Assembly: GCA_963751165.1 (NCBI GenBank)
Contig: CAVVTP010000001.1
Span: forward strand, 372,001-436,000
Source of the DNA: Roseiarcus sp963751165
GTDB lineage: Bacteria; Pseudomonadota; Alphaproteobacteria; Rhizobiales; Beijerinckiaceae
Length of the DNA: 64,000 nucleotides
Reading direction: 5' to 3'
The position numbers and the translations under genes are program-made. The notes under the pieces were generated by a model. The model did no database searches and was not told the DNA's origin. It saw only the letters and a program-made list of their open reading frames with translations. Below are positions 34,643 through 42,794 of this stretch, one piece after another. Each line of letters begins with the position of its first letter. Position 1 is the first letter of the stretch.

Positions 34643-35652
34643 GTGTCAAAAATCTCTGGTATTTTTGCGACCGCCGCGCCGCGCTGAGTCTCGCGATTTC
34701 GTCGGCGCCGTCGTTTGCCGCCGGGCCGATAGTCGGCCTGATCACGAAAACCAACACCAACCCGTTCTTCGTCAAGATGAAGGCCGGCTTCGAAGCGAAG
34801 GCCAAGGAGCTCGGCCTCACGCCGCAAGCCTACGCCGGCAAGTTCGACGGCGACAACGACGGAGAAGTCGCTGCGATCGAGCAGCTTATGGCCGCCGGCG
34901 CCAAGGGCATCCTGCTGGTGCCTAGCGACTCGACCGCGATCGTGCCGACAGTTGAGAAGGCCCGCAAGGCCGGCGTCCTCGTCATCACCCTCGACACGCC
35001 GCTCGATCCGCCGACCGCGGCCGACGCGCTGTTCGCCACCGACAACTTCAAGGCCGGCGAGCTGATCGGCGAGTGGGCCAAGGCGACGCTCGGCGACAAG
35101 GCCAAGACCGCCAAGATCGCAACACTCGATCTCGCCGCGAACGAACCGTCGGTCGACTACTTGCGTCATAACGGCTTCCTCACCGGATTCGGCATTCCGG
35201 TCAAGAATCCCAAGCACTACGCCATGAGCGACAGCCCGCAGATCGTCGGCTCCGACGTTACGCAGGGTTCGACCGAGGGCGGCCGCAAGGCGATGGAGAA
35301 CATCCTGCAGAAGGCTGATCACATCGACCTCGTCTATGCGATCAACGAGCCCGCCGCCTACGGCGGTTACGCGGCGCTCAAGGCCGCCGGGAAGGACAAG
35401 GGCGTGTTGATCGTCGCGGTCGACGGCGGCTGCCAGGGCGTCAAGTGGGTCAAGGACGGAATCATCGGCGCGACCTCCCAGCAATACCCGCTGTTGATGG
35501 CCTCCGACGGTGTCGAGGCGATCGCCGAGTACATCAAGTCGGGCAAGAAGCCGGTCAGCAAGGACACGGGCGAGCAGCTCGTCACCGATCATCCGGTCTC
35601 GGGCGTTCCTTCGATCAGCGTCGACGAAGGCATGAAGAAGTGCTGGGGTTGA
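34643..35652 (+). pseudogene. frcB: fructose-type ABC binding protein, copy 1, frameshifted in the signal peptide
   Basis: Periplasmic receptor for a fructose/ribose-class sugar. GTG at 34643 (GGAGG nearby) begins VSKISGIFATAA as in copy 2, but near 34680 one base is missing; that frame stops at 34685, while the second frame carries ALSLAISSAPSFAAGPIVGL and the whole mature protein GLITKTNTNPFFVKMKAGF to the stop at 35650-35652. Mature sequence is intact and very close to the copy at 35761 (most residues identical). If the indel is real, no exported receptor is made from this copy; if a read error, both are active. Confidence 0.85.
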
Positions 35653-35692
35653 TTTCGTCCGACGACCGGAGCTTAATCGCCTAAAAATATGG

Positions 35693-35730
35693 AACTGGCG
35701 CTCGCGAGCGAAAACTCGCGAGCGCCAGTT
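35693..35730. promoter_or_regulatory. perfect 16-bp hairpin between the two frcB-like genes
   Basis: AACTGGCGCTCGCGAG (35693-35708), loop CGAAAA, then the exact complement CTCGCGAGCGCCAGTT (35715-35730). No T-run follows, so it is not a classical terminator. It lies 41 bases after the copy 1 stop and 30 before the copy 2 start. It may stabilise the upstream mRNA end or attenuate read-through. Confidence 0.7.
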
Positions 35731-35760
35731 GCCATCAGGGTCACCGACAGGGAGGAAGCT

Positions 35761-36771
35761 GTGTCCAAGATTTCAGGAATTTTCGCTAAGACTGCCGCGG
35801 TTGCTTTGTCTGTTGCGCTGATCGGCGGGAGCGCGAACGCAGCCGACATCGTCGGCCTGATCACCAAGACCAACACCAATCCTTTCTTCGTCAAGATGAA
35901 ACAAGGCTTCGAGGCCAAGGCCAAGGAACTCGGCTTCACGCCACAAGCGTATGCCGGCAAGTTTGACGGCGACAACGACACCCAGGTCGCTGCGATCGAA
36001 CAGTTGATGGCCGCCGGCGCCAAGGGCATCTTGCTGGTGCCGAGCAACTCGACGGCGATCGTGCCGACGGTGGAGAAGGCCCGCAAGGCCGGCATCGTCG
36101 TCATCACCCTCGACACCTCCCTCGACCCGCCGAGCGCCGCCGACGCCAACATCGGCACCGACAACCTGAAGGCGGGAGAACTGATCGGCGAATGGGCGAA
36201 GGCGACGCTCGGCGACAAGGCCAAGACTGCGAAGATCGCAACGCTCGACGGAGACGTGAACAAGCCTTCGGTCGACTATTTCCGGCACAACGGTTTCCTT
36301 GAGGGCTTCGGCGTTCCGGTCAAGGACGTCAAACGTTATTCGCAGAGCGACAGCCCGCAAATCGTCGGGTCCGACGTCACCCAGGGCTCGACCGAGGGCG
36401 GGCGCAAAGCGATGGAGAACATTTTGCAAAAGGCCGACCACATCGACGTGGTCTATGCGATCAACGAGCCGGCCGCGTACGGCGGATATGCGGCTCTCAA
36501 GGCTGCCGGCAAGGAGAAGGGGACGCTGATCGTCGCAATCGACGGAGGCTGCCAAGGCGTGAAGTGGGTCAAGGACGGCATCATCGGCGCCACCACGCAA
36601 CAGTACCCGCTGCTCATGGCCGCTGACGGGGTTGAGCAAATCGCCGACTACCTCAAGAAAGGTGCGAAGCCGCACAGCATCGACAGTGGCGAGAAGCTGA
36701 TCACCGATCATCCGGCGCCCGGCGTCCCGTCGATCACCACCGACGAGGGGATGAAGCTCTGCTGGGGTTGA
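35761..36771 (+). CDS. frcB: fructose-type ABC transporter substrate-binding protein, copy 2
   Basis: 336-residue receptor of the RbsB/FrcB family. GTG at 35761 (VSKISGIFAK) has AGGGAGGAAGCT upstream; the longer in-frame ATG at 35689 would start in the hairpin and is rejected. Sec signal ends GSANAAD. The binding fold starts IVGLITKTNTNPFFVKMKQG, with LVPSNSTAIVPTVEKARKAG and VVYAINEPAAYGGYAAL further on. The layout (receptor, permease, single-domain ATPase, plus ROK regulator and kinase nearby) matches Sinorhizobium frcBCA, so fructose is the leading ligand, with ribose and mannose as alternatives. Its 3' untranslated start repeats that of copy 1, showing a tandem duplication. Confidence 0.88.
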   Translation: MSKISGIFAKTAAVALSVALIGGSANAADIVGLITKTNTNPFFVKMKQGFEAKAKELGFTPQAYAGKFDGDNDTQVAAIEQLMAAGAKGILLVPSNSTAIVPTVEKARKAGIVVITLDTSLDPPSAADANIGTDNLKAGELIGEWAKATLGDKAKTAKIATLDGDVNKPSVDYFRHNGFLEGFGVPVKDVKRYSQSDSPQIVGSDVTQGSTEGGRKAMENILQKADHIDVVYAINEPAAYGGYAALKAAGKEKGTLIVAIDGGCQGVKWVKDGIIGATTQQYPLLMAADGVEQIADYLKKGAKPHSIDSGEKLITDHPAPGVPSITTDEGMKLCWG

Positions 36772-36811
36772 TTTCGTCCGACGATTGGAGCTTACTGCTC
36801 TAAATCAAAAG

Positions 36812-36845
36812 GGGCGGCGGCCGCGAACCCCCCGCGGGGCCGCCC
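36812..36845. promoter_or_regulatory. GC-rich hairpin between frcB-like and frcC-like genes
   Basis: GGGCGGC (36812-36818) pairs with GCCGCCC (36839-36845), and inside it CCGCG pairs with CGCGG, with small bulges. No T-run follows. Hairpins here are common in binding-protein-dependent operons, where they protect the receptor mRNA and lower expression of the membrane genes. Confidence 0.6.
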
Positions 36846-36885
36846 TCACAGGACGCAACGAAATCGGGAAACGAACGAGGAAGCG

Positions 36886-37965
36886 ATGAGCGAAGCGTCA
36901 GGCCGTCCGGCGCCGCAGGAATTCGAGAAGGTGCTGACGGGGGCATCCGCGTCTGTCGCCTCCTTCGACGAACAGAAACTTACGCTTCTCCAGCGGCTCC
37001 AGCGCTTCCTGCATGTCTATCCCACGACGGTTCCTTTCGTCGTGCTCGCCCTCGGCCTGCTGCTCGGTGTTTCGGTCAATCCTTCGCGGTTCACCGCGGC
37101 CAGCAACGTCTCGACCATTTTGACCCAGGTGATGGTGACAGGCATCCTTGGGATCGGCCAGACCCTGGTGATTCTGACCGCCGGCATCGATCTGTCGATC
37201 GGCGTCATCATGGTCATCTCTTCCGTCGTGATGGGGCGGCTCGGTGTGATCGACGGGGTTCCGACCATCCTCGCCTTTCCGCTCGGTCTTGTCTGTGGCT
37301 CCGCCTTCGGCCTTCTCAATGGCGCGCTCGTCACGCGGTTGAGGATGCCCCCTTTCATTGTCACGCTCGGCACGCTCAGCATCATCGGCGCCCTCAACAC
37401 CTTCTATTCGCAGAGCGAAACCATCGGCATGCAGGACATCGACGACAAATCGCCGTTCCTGAGTATGATGGGCAATACTTGGGACATCGCCGGCGCGCAG
37501 ATCATGTGGGGCACGTTCCTCATGCTGCTGGTAGCCGCCGTCGTGTGGTACATTCTCAATCGCACGGCCTATGGACGGCATGTCTATGCGACCGGCGACG
37601 ATCCAGAGTCCGCTCGGCTCGCCGGCATCAACACCGATCGCGTTCTGCTCAGCGTTTATATTGTGGCCGGGCTCATCGCAGCAATCGCCGGCTGGGCGTT
37701 GATCGGCCGCGTCGGCGCGATCAGTCCGACGGCAGGCGAGAACATGAACCTCAACAGCATCACCGCGGTGGTGATCGGCGGCACCAGCCTGTTTGGCGGC
37801 CGCGGTTCGATCGTCGGCACCGTGGTAGGCGCGCTGATCGTCGGCGTCTTCCGCTCGGCGGTGTCGCTCGCCGGGCTCGATGTGTTGTGGCAGGAATTCG
37901 CCATCGGCGTTCTGATCATCATCGCGGTCGCCCTCGACCAATGGATCCGGAGGGTCTCGAAGTGA
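36886..37965 (+). CDS. frcC: fructose-type ABC transporter permease
   Basis: RbsC-family inner-membrane permease, 359 residues. ATG at 36886 has GAGGAAGCG upstream. A cytoplasmic N-terminus of about 45 residues (a feature of FrcC) precedes the first helix YPTTVPFVVLALGLLLG. Landmarks: LGIGQTLVILTAGIDLSIG, LNGALVTRLRMPPFIVTLGT, and LNSITAVVIGGTSLFGGRGS. The stop overlaps the ATPase start as GTGA (37962-37965). It acts with the preceding receptor and the following ATPase. Confidence 0.9.
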   Translation: MSEASGRPAPQEFEKVLTGASASVASFDEQKLTLLQRLQRFLHVYPTTVPFVVLALGLLLGVSVNPSRFTAASNVSTILTQVMVTGILGIGQTLVILTAGIDLSIGVIMVISSVVMGRLGVIDGVPTILAFPLGLVCGSAFGLLNGALVTRLRMPPFIVTLGTLSIIGALNTFYSQSETIGMQDIDDKSPFLSMMGNTWDIAGAQIMWGTFLMLLVAAVVWYILNRTAYGRHVYATGDDPESARLAGINTDRVLLSVYIVAGLIAAIAGWALIGRVGAISPTAGENMNLNSITAVVIGGTSLFGGRGSIVGTVVGALIVGVFRSAVSLAGLDVLWQEFAIGVLIIIAVALDQWIRRVSK

Positions 37966-38744
37966 GTATCGAACCCATTCTCACCGGCCGCCAACTCGTC
38001 AAGCGCTATGGCCGGGTCACCGCGCTCGACCACGCGGATTTCGATCTCTACCCGAACGAAATCCTCGCGGTTATCGGCGACAACGGCGCCGGCAAGTCGA
38101 CCCTGATCAAGGCGATCTGCGGCGCGGTGATCCCGGACTCAGGCGAAATCCGCCTCGGCGGAGAGGTCGTGCATTTCACCTCGCCGATCGCCGCGCGCGA
38201 GGCGGGCATCGAAACCGTGTACCAGACCCTCGCGCTGTCGCCGGCGCTGTCGATCGCCGACAACATGTTCCTCGGGCGCGAGCCCCGCGCGCCCGGCGTG
38301 CTCGGAACCTGGTTCCGGGCGACCGACAAGGCGAGGATGGCGAAGTTCGCCCGCGAGAAGCTGAACGAACTCGGGCTGATGACCATCCAGAATATCCACC
38401 AGCCGGTCGAGACATTGTCGGGTGGCCAACGGCAGGGCGTCGCTGTGGCTCGCGCTGCCGCCTTCGCCAGGCGGCTCATCATCATGGACGAGCCGACGGC
38501 GGCGCTCGGCGTGAAGGAGTCGCGCCGGGTGCTCGAGCTCATCCTCGACGTGAAGAAGCGCGGGCTGCCGATCATCCTCATCTCGCACAACATGCCGCAC
38601 GTGTTCGAGGTCGCCGATCGTATCCACATCCATCGTCTTGGGCGGCGGCTGACCGTCGTCGACCCGAAGAAGGTCACGATGTCGGATGCAGTGGCGATGA
38701 TGACGGGGGCGATGGCGCCGCCTGCAGATGCTCTGGCTGCCTAG
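37962..38744 (+). CDS. frcA: fructose-type ABC transporter ATP-binding protein, single domain
   Basis: ATPase of 260 residues with just one nucleotide-binding domain, as in FrcA, unlike the double RbsA. The GTG at 37962 overlaps the permease stop (GTGA). Walker A GDNGAGKSTLIKA, signature TLSGGQRQGVAVARA, Walker B LIIMDEPTAALG, H-loop LISHNMPHV. It ends eight bases before the convergent phosphatase gene. A homodimer would power the frcB/frcC importer. Confidence 0.9.
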   Translation: MSIEPILTGRQLVKRYGRVTALDHADFDLYPNEILAVIGDNGAGKSTLIKAICGAVIPDSGEIRLGGEVVHFTSPIAAREAGIETVYQTLALSPALSIADNMFLGREPRAPGVLGTWFRATDKARMAKFAREKLNELGLMTIQNIHQPVETLSGGQRQGVAVARAAAFARRLIIMDEPTAALGVKESRRVLELILDVKKRGLPIILISHNMPHVFEVADRIHIHRLGRRLTVVDPKKVTMSDAVAMMTGAMAPPADALAA

Positions 38745-38752
38745 GCGGGGGT

Positions 38753-39556
38753 TCAGGACACCTTTTTCCGGATTGAGTAGACCTCCTCGAGGGCCACGTA
38801 GACCTCGTCATTCCCGGCGACGAGTCTGTTGCCGACATGCAGCCCGTTGTCGGCAAGAAAATTGTTGGTCTTCAGGCCTGCGGCGTGCGTGACCGCAAGG
38901 GCGCCGAGGCAATCCCATGAGTTGATGTGGGGCTCGATGTAGCCGATCAGTCGGCCGCAGGCCACATAGCAGAGCGTAAGCGCGCCCGAGCCTTCCCGGA
39001 AAAACATTCCACCCGCCTTGAGGAGACGCCCGAAAATCGGCAGGAATTCGTCCGGCGCGACCCGGGGCGAGTAGCCGACCCCCACAAGGCCATCCGTGAT
39101 GGCCCGGCCCGGGTGTCGCCCGACGGGGGCGCCGTTCAATGTCGCCGGATATCCGTCGCCGCCTGCAAAGAGTTCATCGCGAGCCGGCGCGTACACCACT
39201 CCGAATTTGAGCGCGTTGTCGAAAACGAAAGCGATTGAAACGCACCAGCCCGACAAGCCGCTGATGAAGGGCTGTGTCCCGTCGATCGGGTCCACGACCC
39301 ACACGGCCTGCCCGGGCGCGGACTGCATGGCGCCCGTCTCCTCGCCTAAGAAGCCGTCCTCCGGAAACGCTGCGGCAAGCTTCTCCCTGATCAACAATTC
39401 CGTATTCAGATCCGCCTCGCTCGCCATATCCTGCAAGCCCTTGCTCTTGATCGTCAGGGACTCACGGCGGCGAAAATAGTCGTGCGCGAAATCTCCTGCC
39501 TCGCGGATCAGTTGCAGAGCCAGAGCATAGCGCGACGCGATCGAGGACTTATCCAT
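38753..39556 (-). CDS. inositol monophosphatase family protein
   Basis: Mg2+-dependent sugar or inositol phosphatase of about 267 residues. The lithium-sensitive phosphatase motifs are clear: FLGEETG near residue 72, WVVDPIDGTQPF near 89 (three metal-binding Asp/Glu), and SWDCLGALAV near 215. I start at ATG 39556 because AAGAGG lies six bases upstream; a GTG two codons earlier is possible. Relatives act on inositol-1-phosphate, histidinol phosphate, fructose-1,6-bisphosphate or 3'-phosphoadenosine compounds. Its place between frcA and a sugar kinase suggests sugar-phosphate metabolism. Confidence 0.88.
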   Translation of the reverse strand: MDKSSIASRYALALQLIREAGDFAHDYFRRRESLTIKSKGLQDMASEADLNTELLIREKLAAAFPEDGFLGEETGAMQSAPGQAVWVVDPIDGTQPFISGLSGWCVSIAFVFDNALKFGVVYAPARDELFAGGDGYPATLNGAPVGRHPGRAITDGLVGVGYSPRVAPDEFLPIFGRLLKAGGMFFREGSGALTLCYVACGRLIGYIEPHINSWDCLGALAVTHAAGLKTNNFLADNGLHVGNRLVAGNDEVYVALEEVYSIRKKVS

Positions 39557-39586
39557 TTGCACCCTCTTGGAATCCGGCAGTTCAAT

Positions 39587-40480
39587 CTATCTCCACAGCC
39601 AGGCTGCGCCCCTCACTCCGCTCGAGTCTCCATGCACGGCCTTTCGTATCGGCGTGTGGAAGACCGTCGAGAATGTGTGCTTGGGAAGCTCGATGGGCAG
39701 ATCCTCGTAAAGTTCGTCGATGTTCGACATTCCGCCGCCCATGACAAAAACGTCCGGGTCCATTGTATTCACGACGATCGCCAGACCCCTTGCGACGCGA
39801 TCGACGTATCGGCGCCAGAGGAAAGTCGACAGGTGATCGCCCTTCCGTTTCAATTCGATGATCGCCTGTGCAAGCAGTCGGGTCCCGGTGTGTCGTTCGT
39901 ATTCTGCTTCAAACGCTCGGCCTGAGACCCAGGTCTCCATGCAACCGTGCCTTCCGCAATAGCATGGCGCGCCTGGAAGCTCGGTGACATTGGGCGTCGG
40001 GAGCGGATTGTGGCCCCACTCGCCGCAGCTGTTGTTCGGCCCGTGATGAGCGGACCCGTTAACCGCAATTCCCGCTCCCGCGCCCGATCCAAGGATAACG
40101 GCGAAAACAACATTAAAGCCAACGCCGGCGCCGTCGACGGCTTCGGAAGCGGCAAAGCAATCCGCGTCGTTCTCGACGCGGACCTCGCGCTGAAGAGCCT
40201 CGATCAGATCCTTCTCGACCGGCCGTCCGAGCAGCCAAGTCGAACTCGCGCCTTTGCCGACCCGGCTCTTCGGCTCGAGCGATCCGGGTATCCCGATGCC
40301 GACGCTTCCCCGGCGGCCGAGCTTGGTCTCCATTCCTTCGATCATTCCTTTGATGACGCCAACGCAGCCGAAATAGTCGTGCCGCGGCGTCGCCTCGCGG
40401 ACGCGCGCCAATTCGGTCCCGTCCGGCTCCATGGCTACGCCCTCAATCTTGGTGCCGCCCCAATCGATTCCGATCAGCAT
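39587..40480 (-). CDS. ROK family sugar kinase (fructokinase-like)
   Basis: ATP-dependent hexose kinase, about 297 residues. Start ATG 40480 (MLIGIDWGGTKIEG) is preceded by GAGGAG; the ATP loop is DWGGTK. The active-site Asp lies in VENDADCFAASEA, and the ROK zinc motif is CYCGRHGCMETWVSG. No DNA-binding domain is present, unlike the protein at 33112. It is upstream of the phosphatase gene on the same strand, 30 bp away. Within the fructose-type block it most likely makes fructose-6-phosphate (or mannose-6-phosphate), feeding zwf through isomerisation. Confidence 0.9.
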   Translation of the reverse strand: MLIGIDWGGTKIEGVAMEPDGTELARVREATPRHDYFGCVGVIKGMIEGMETKLGRRGSVGIGIPGSLEPKSRVGKGASSTWLLGRPVEKDLIEALQREVRVENDADCFAASEAVDGAGVGFNVVFAVILGSGAGAGIAVNGSAHHGPNNSCGEWGHNPLPTPNVTELPGAPCYCGRHGCMETWVSGRAFEAEYERHTGTRLLAQAIIELKRKGDHLSTFLWRRYVDRVARGLAIVVNTMDPDVFVMGGGMSNIDELYEDLPIELPKHTFSTVFHTPIRKAVHGDSSGVRGAAWLWR

Positions 40481-40649
40481 CGTCTCTTGGCTCCTCAACG
40501 GTCCCCCGCGTGTTCCGGCGCGGCGGAGGCTCGCCGCTCACAATATCATGCGCACGTTGCCGCCACGCGCATCTTCGCCTAATGGCCACACGACGGCGCG
40601 GCGCGCCAATGGTTGGGCGGCCGCTGGAGTCAATCTGGGGAGAAACGGT

Positions 40650-41343
40650 ATGAAGCCGAAGTCGGCGGCGGCGTTCCTGTTCGACATGGACGGAACGCTG
40701 CTCGAACTCCAGTCGTCCGATGGAGCGCATCTGGGGCCGCTGGGCGCGGCGGCACGGGCTGGACTTCGCTGCGCTGCTTCCGACGATCCACGGCGTGCGC
40801 GCGATCGATACGGTGCGGCGGTTGGCTATTCCTGGTCTCGACCCATCGGTCGAGGCCAAATTCATCGAGCGCGAGGAGGTCGAGGATGTCGATGGCGTTA
40901 CGCCGATCGCCGGCGCGATCGCGTTCCTCGCTGCGCTCCCGGCCGACCGCTGGACGGTCGTCAGTTCAGCCCCGCGAGCTCTGGCGCGGGCGCGCCTCAG
41001 CGCGGCCGGCCTTTCGGTTCCGGCCACTCTGGTCAGCGGCGAAGACGTCGCGGCGGGCAAGCCCGCGCCCGATTGCTACCTCCTCGGGGCTAAACGGCTC
41101 GGCTTCGAGGCGCGGGACTGCATCGTCTTCGAGGACGCCGCCGCAGGAATCGAGTCGGCGATAGCGGCCGGCGCCGAGGTCGTCGTGATCGCGTCGGGGC
41201 AGGCGCATCAGCCTTTGTCCGGGCAATTCGCCGTCAACGACTACGACGGGCTCGAATTGACAGTTGCGCCTGACCGCTTGCATATCCGGCTGCGTCCGGT
41301 CGCAGAGGGCAAGGCGACGCTTTCCGCAACGATCAAGACATGA
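40650..41343 (+). pseudogene. HAD family sugar phosphatase, frameshifted
   Basis: HAD-IA hydrolase of the YfbT/GS1 (sugar phosphatase) type. ATG 40650 (MKPKSAAAFLFDMDGTLL) has GGGGAG upstream and holds catalytic Asp motif I. One extra base near 40704 shifts the frame; the rest continues as NSSRPMERIWGRWARRHGLDF, then VVSSAPRALARARL (motif II), GKPAPDCYLLGAKRLG (motif III Lys) and CIVFEDAAAGIESAIAAGA (motif IV). Total about 231 residues, normal for the family. Frame break may be a read error. Divergent from the sugar kinase and convergent with the SDR gene. Confidence 0.85.
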
Positions 41344-42115
41344 TCAATCCGCCATCGACGTTGATCGTCTGCCCGGTGATGTAGGCCGCGTCGTCGCTCG
41401 CAAGGAAGGTCACCAGCCCCGCGACGTCCTCGCCTGTGCCGGCCCGACCCATCGGTATTCCTCGAACCCATTCGGCCATCAGTTCTCCGGGCTTGTAGGT
41501 TCCCAGGAGCTTGCCCCAGGCCTCGTCGTTATAGGCCCACATGTCGGTTTCGATAATGCCCGGGCAGAAGGCGTTGACCGTGATGCCCTCTTTCGCGACC
41601 TCCTTGGCGAGGCTTTGCGTTATGCCGACGACGCCGAACTTGGACGCCGCATAGTGGGGCGTATAAATGAAGCCCTGGCGCGCCTGGCCGGAAGCGGTGT
41701 TGATGAGGCGCCCGCGGCGCTTGTGCTTGCGCATCCGCGCAATCGCCTCCTGGCAGCACAGAAACACGCCCTTGGTGTTCACGTCCATGACCTTGTCCCA
41801 TTCGGCCTCGGTCATCGCCTCGATCCGGGCGATGGTGATGACGCCGGCGTTCTGGACCGAGACGTCGACGCCTCCGAACGCGCGCTCGGCGGCGTCGTAG
41901 AGCTCAACGACGTCGGCCATCTTCGTCACGTCGGCGAATTGCGCGATCGCCTTGCCGCCGGACGCCACGATCTCGGCCGCGACGGTCTCGGCCGCAGGCT
42001 CGTTCGCGGAGACGACAACGGAGGCGCCTTCGCGGGCGAACCTGCGGGCGATGGCCGCGCCAATGCCCCGGCTCGCGCCGGTCACGACGACGGTCTTGTC
42101 TGCGAAACGCGACAT
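41333..42115 (-). CDS. SDR family oxidoreductase
   Basis: Short-chain dehydrogenase/reductase, 260 residues. ATG 42115 (MSRFADKTVVV) lies after GGAGGAAGCAGGA. NAD(P) motif TGASRGIG, structural NAG motif (VQNAGVI), catalytic Ser in INTASGQARQ and Y-x-x-x-K in HYAASKFG. The long loop after the active site (DMWAYNDEAWGKLLGT) is as in sorbitol, glucitol and acetoin dehydrogenases. Its end overlaps the convergent HAD gene by 11 bases. A polyol dehydrogenase producing fructose from sorbitol would fit the block, but this is inference. Confidence 0.88.
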   Translation of the reverse strand: MSRFADKTVVVTGASRGIGAAIARRFAREGASVVVSANEPAAETVAAEIVASGGKAIAQFADVTKMADVVELYDAAERAFGGVDVSVQNAGVITIARIEAMTEAEWDKVMDVNTKGVFLCCQEAIARMRKHKRRGRLINTASGQARQGFIYTPHYAASKFGVVGITQSLAKEVAKEGITVNAFCPGIIETDMWAYNDEAWGKLLGTYKPGELMAEWVRGIPMGRAGTGEDVAGLVTFLASDDAAYITGQTINVDGGLIMS

Positions 42116-42234
42116 TCCTGCTTCCTCCATGATGCTGGGAACAGTAGCACGCCGGCTTCTCGAGTTCCCGCATGAAACAGGCCCCGAGAAGCCGGAGCGT
42201 TCGACGCGGCCGAATTCCGAGTTCGCTGGTATCA

Positions 42235-42410
42235 GGGAAAAATGCAGGGAAATTCGCTTATTTTGGCCGGTTTACGGAAAAGCGGCAGCGAAAAGCTGAA
42301 GGATTAGAGGCTCTTCCACGAAAATTCCCTGCGCGACCGAGCAGGGAATTTTTTCCGCCGAGCAGGGAATTAAAATTCCCTGCTCCGCGCAAAGCAGGGA
42401 TATCTCGCGC
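42235..42410. repeat. AATTCCCTG palindrome array
   Basis: Dense set of AGGGAATT and AATTCCCTG words within the 680 bases between the SDR gene and the next gene. One hairpin: AATTCCCTG at 42323-42331 with CAGGGAATT at 42342-42350. Next to it is an almost uninterrupted palindrome: AGCAGGGAATT (42361-42371), two bases, AATTCCCTGCT (42374-42384). Nothing else convincing is seen in 42411-42794. Confidence 0.65.
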
Positions 42411-42794
42411 CGGACGAGCCGCCTGTTGGCGCTGCCGAGGCTTGCGGCGTTACGCAAATGCGGTCGTTGGGAATGTGAGCGAGCAACACCGTGCAGGCGG
42501 ATTGGCGCGGGCCGACAATCCGGACATTCCCCCCGCGAGCGGCCAGCTCGGACCGGCGCGCGTCATCTTCGGCGACGCCTGACGGCATGATCGTCATAGA
42601 CGTTGTTGGTTTCGGCGCGAGCCGAGGCAAAAGCGCCGGCCGTCCAAGCGAAGACTGCGACAATCGAGATCGTGACATCGAGCATGCATTCGCTCCCAGG
42701 ATCAAGCGTTTCACGACAGCCAACGCACGATGGAGGAGCGGGCGCGCGTTCGGACCCCTGATTCCCAAGCTTGGTTTTGAGGCCGTATGGTCGG

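Noticed and set aside
34408..35592. N-terminal extension of the ROK regulator frame over 390 residues
   Set aside because: This part is the complement of the frcB-like gene; the ATG at 34407 with GGAGG gives a normal ROK protein.
35689..35760. Upstream ATG start for frcB copy 2
   Set aside because: It lies in the perfect hairpin and would place 24 residues before the signal peptide; GTG at 35761 has the ribosome-binding site and matches copy 1.
37479..37961. Longer ATP-binding protein fused to a 161-residue N-terminus
   Set aside because: The extra part is the permease gene in another frame; the GTGA overlap gives the normal start.
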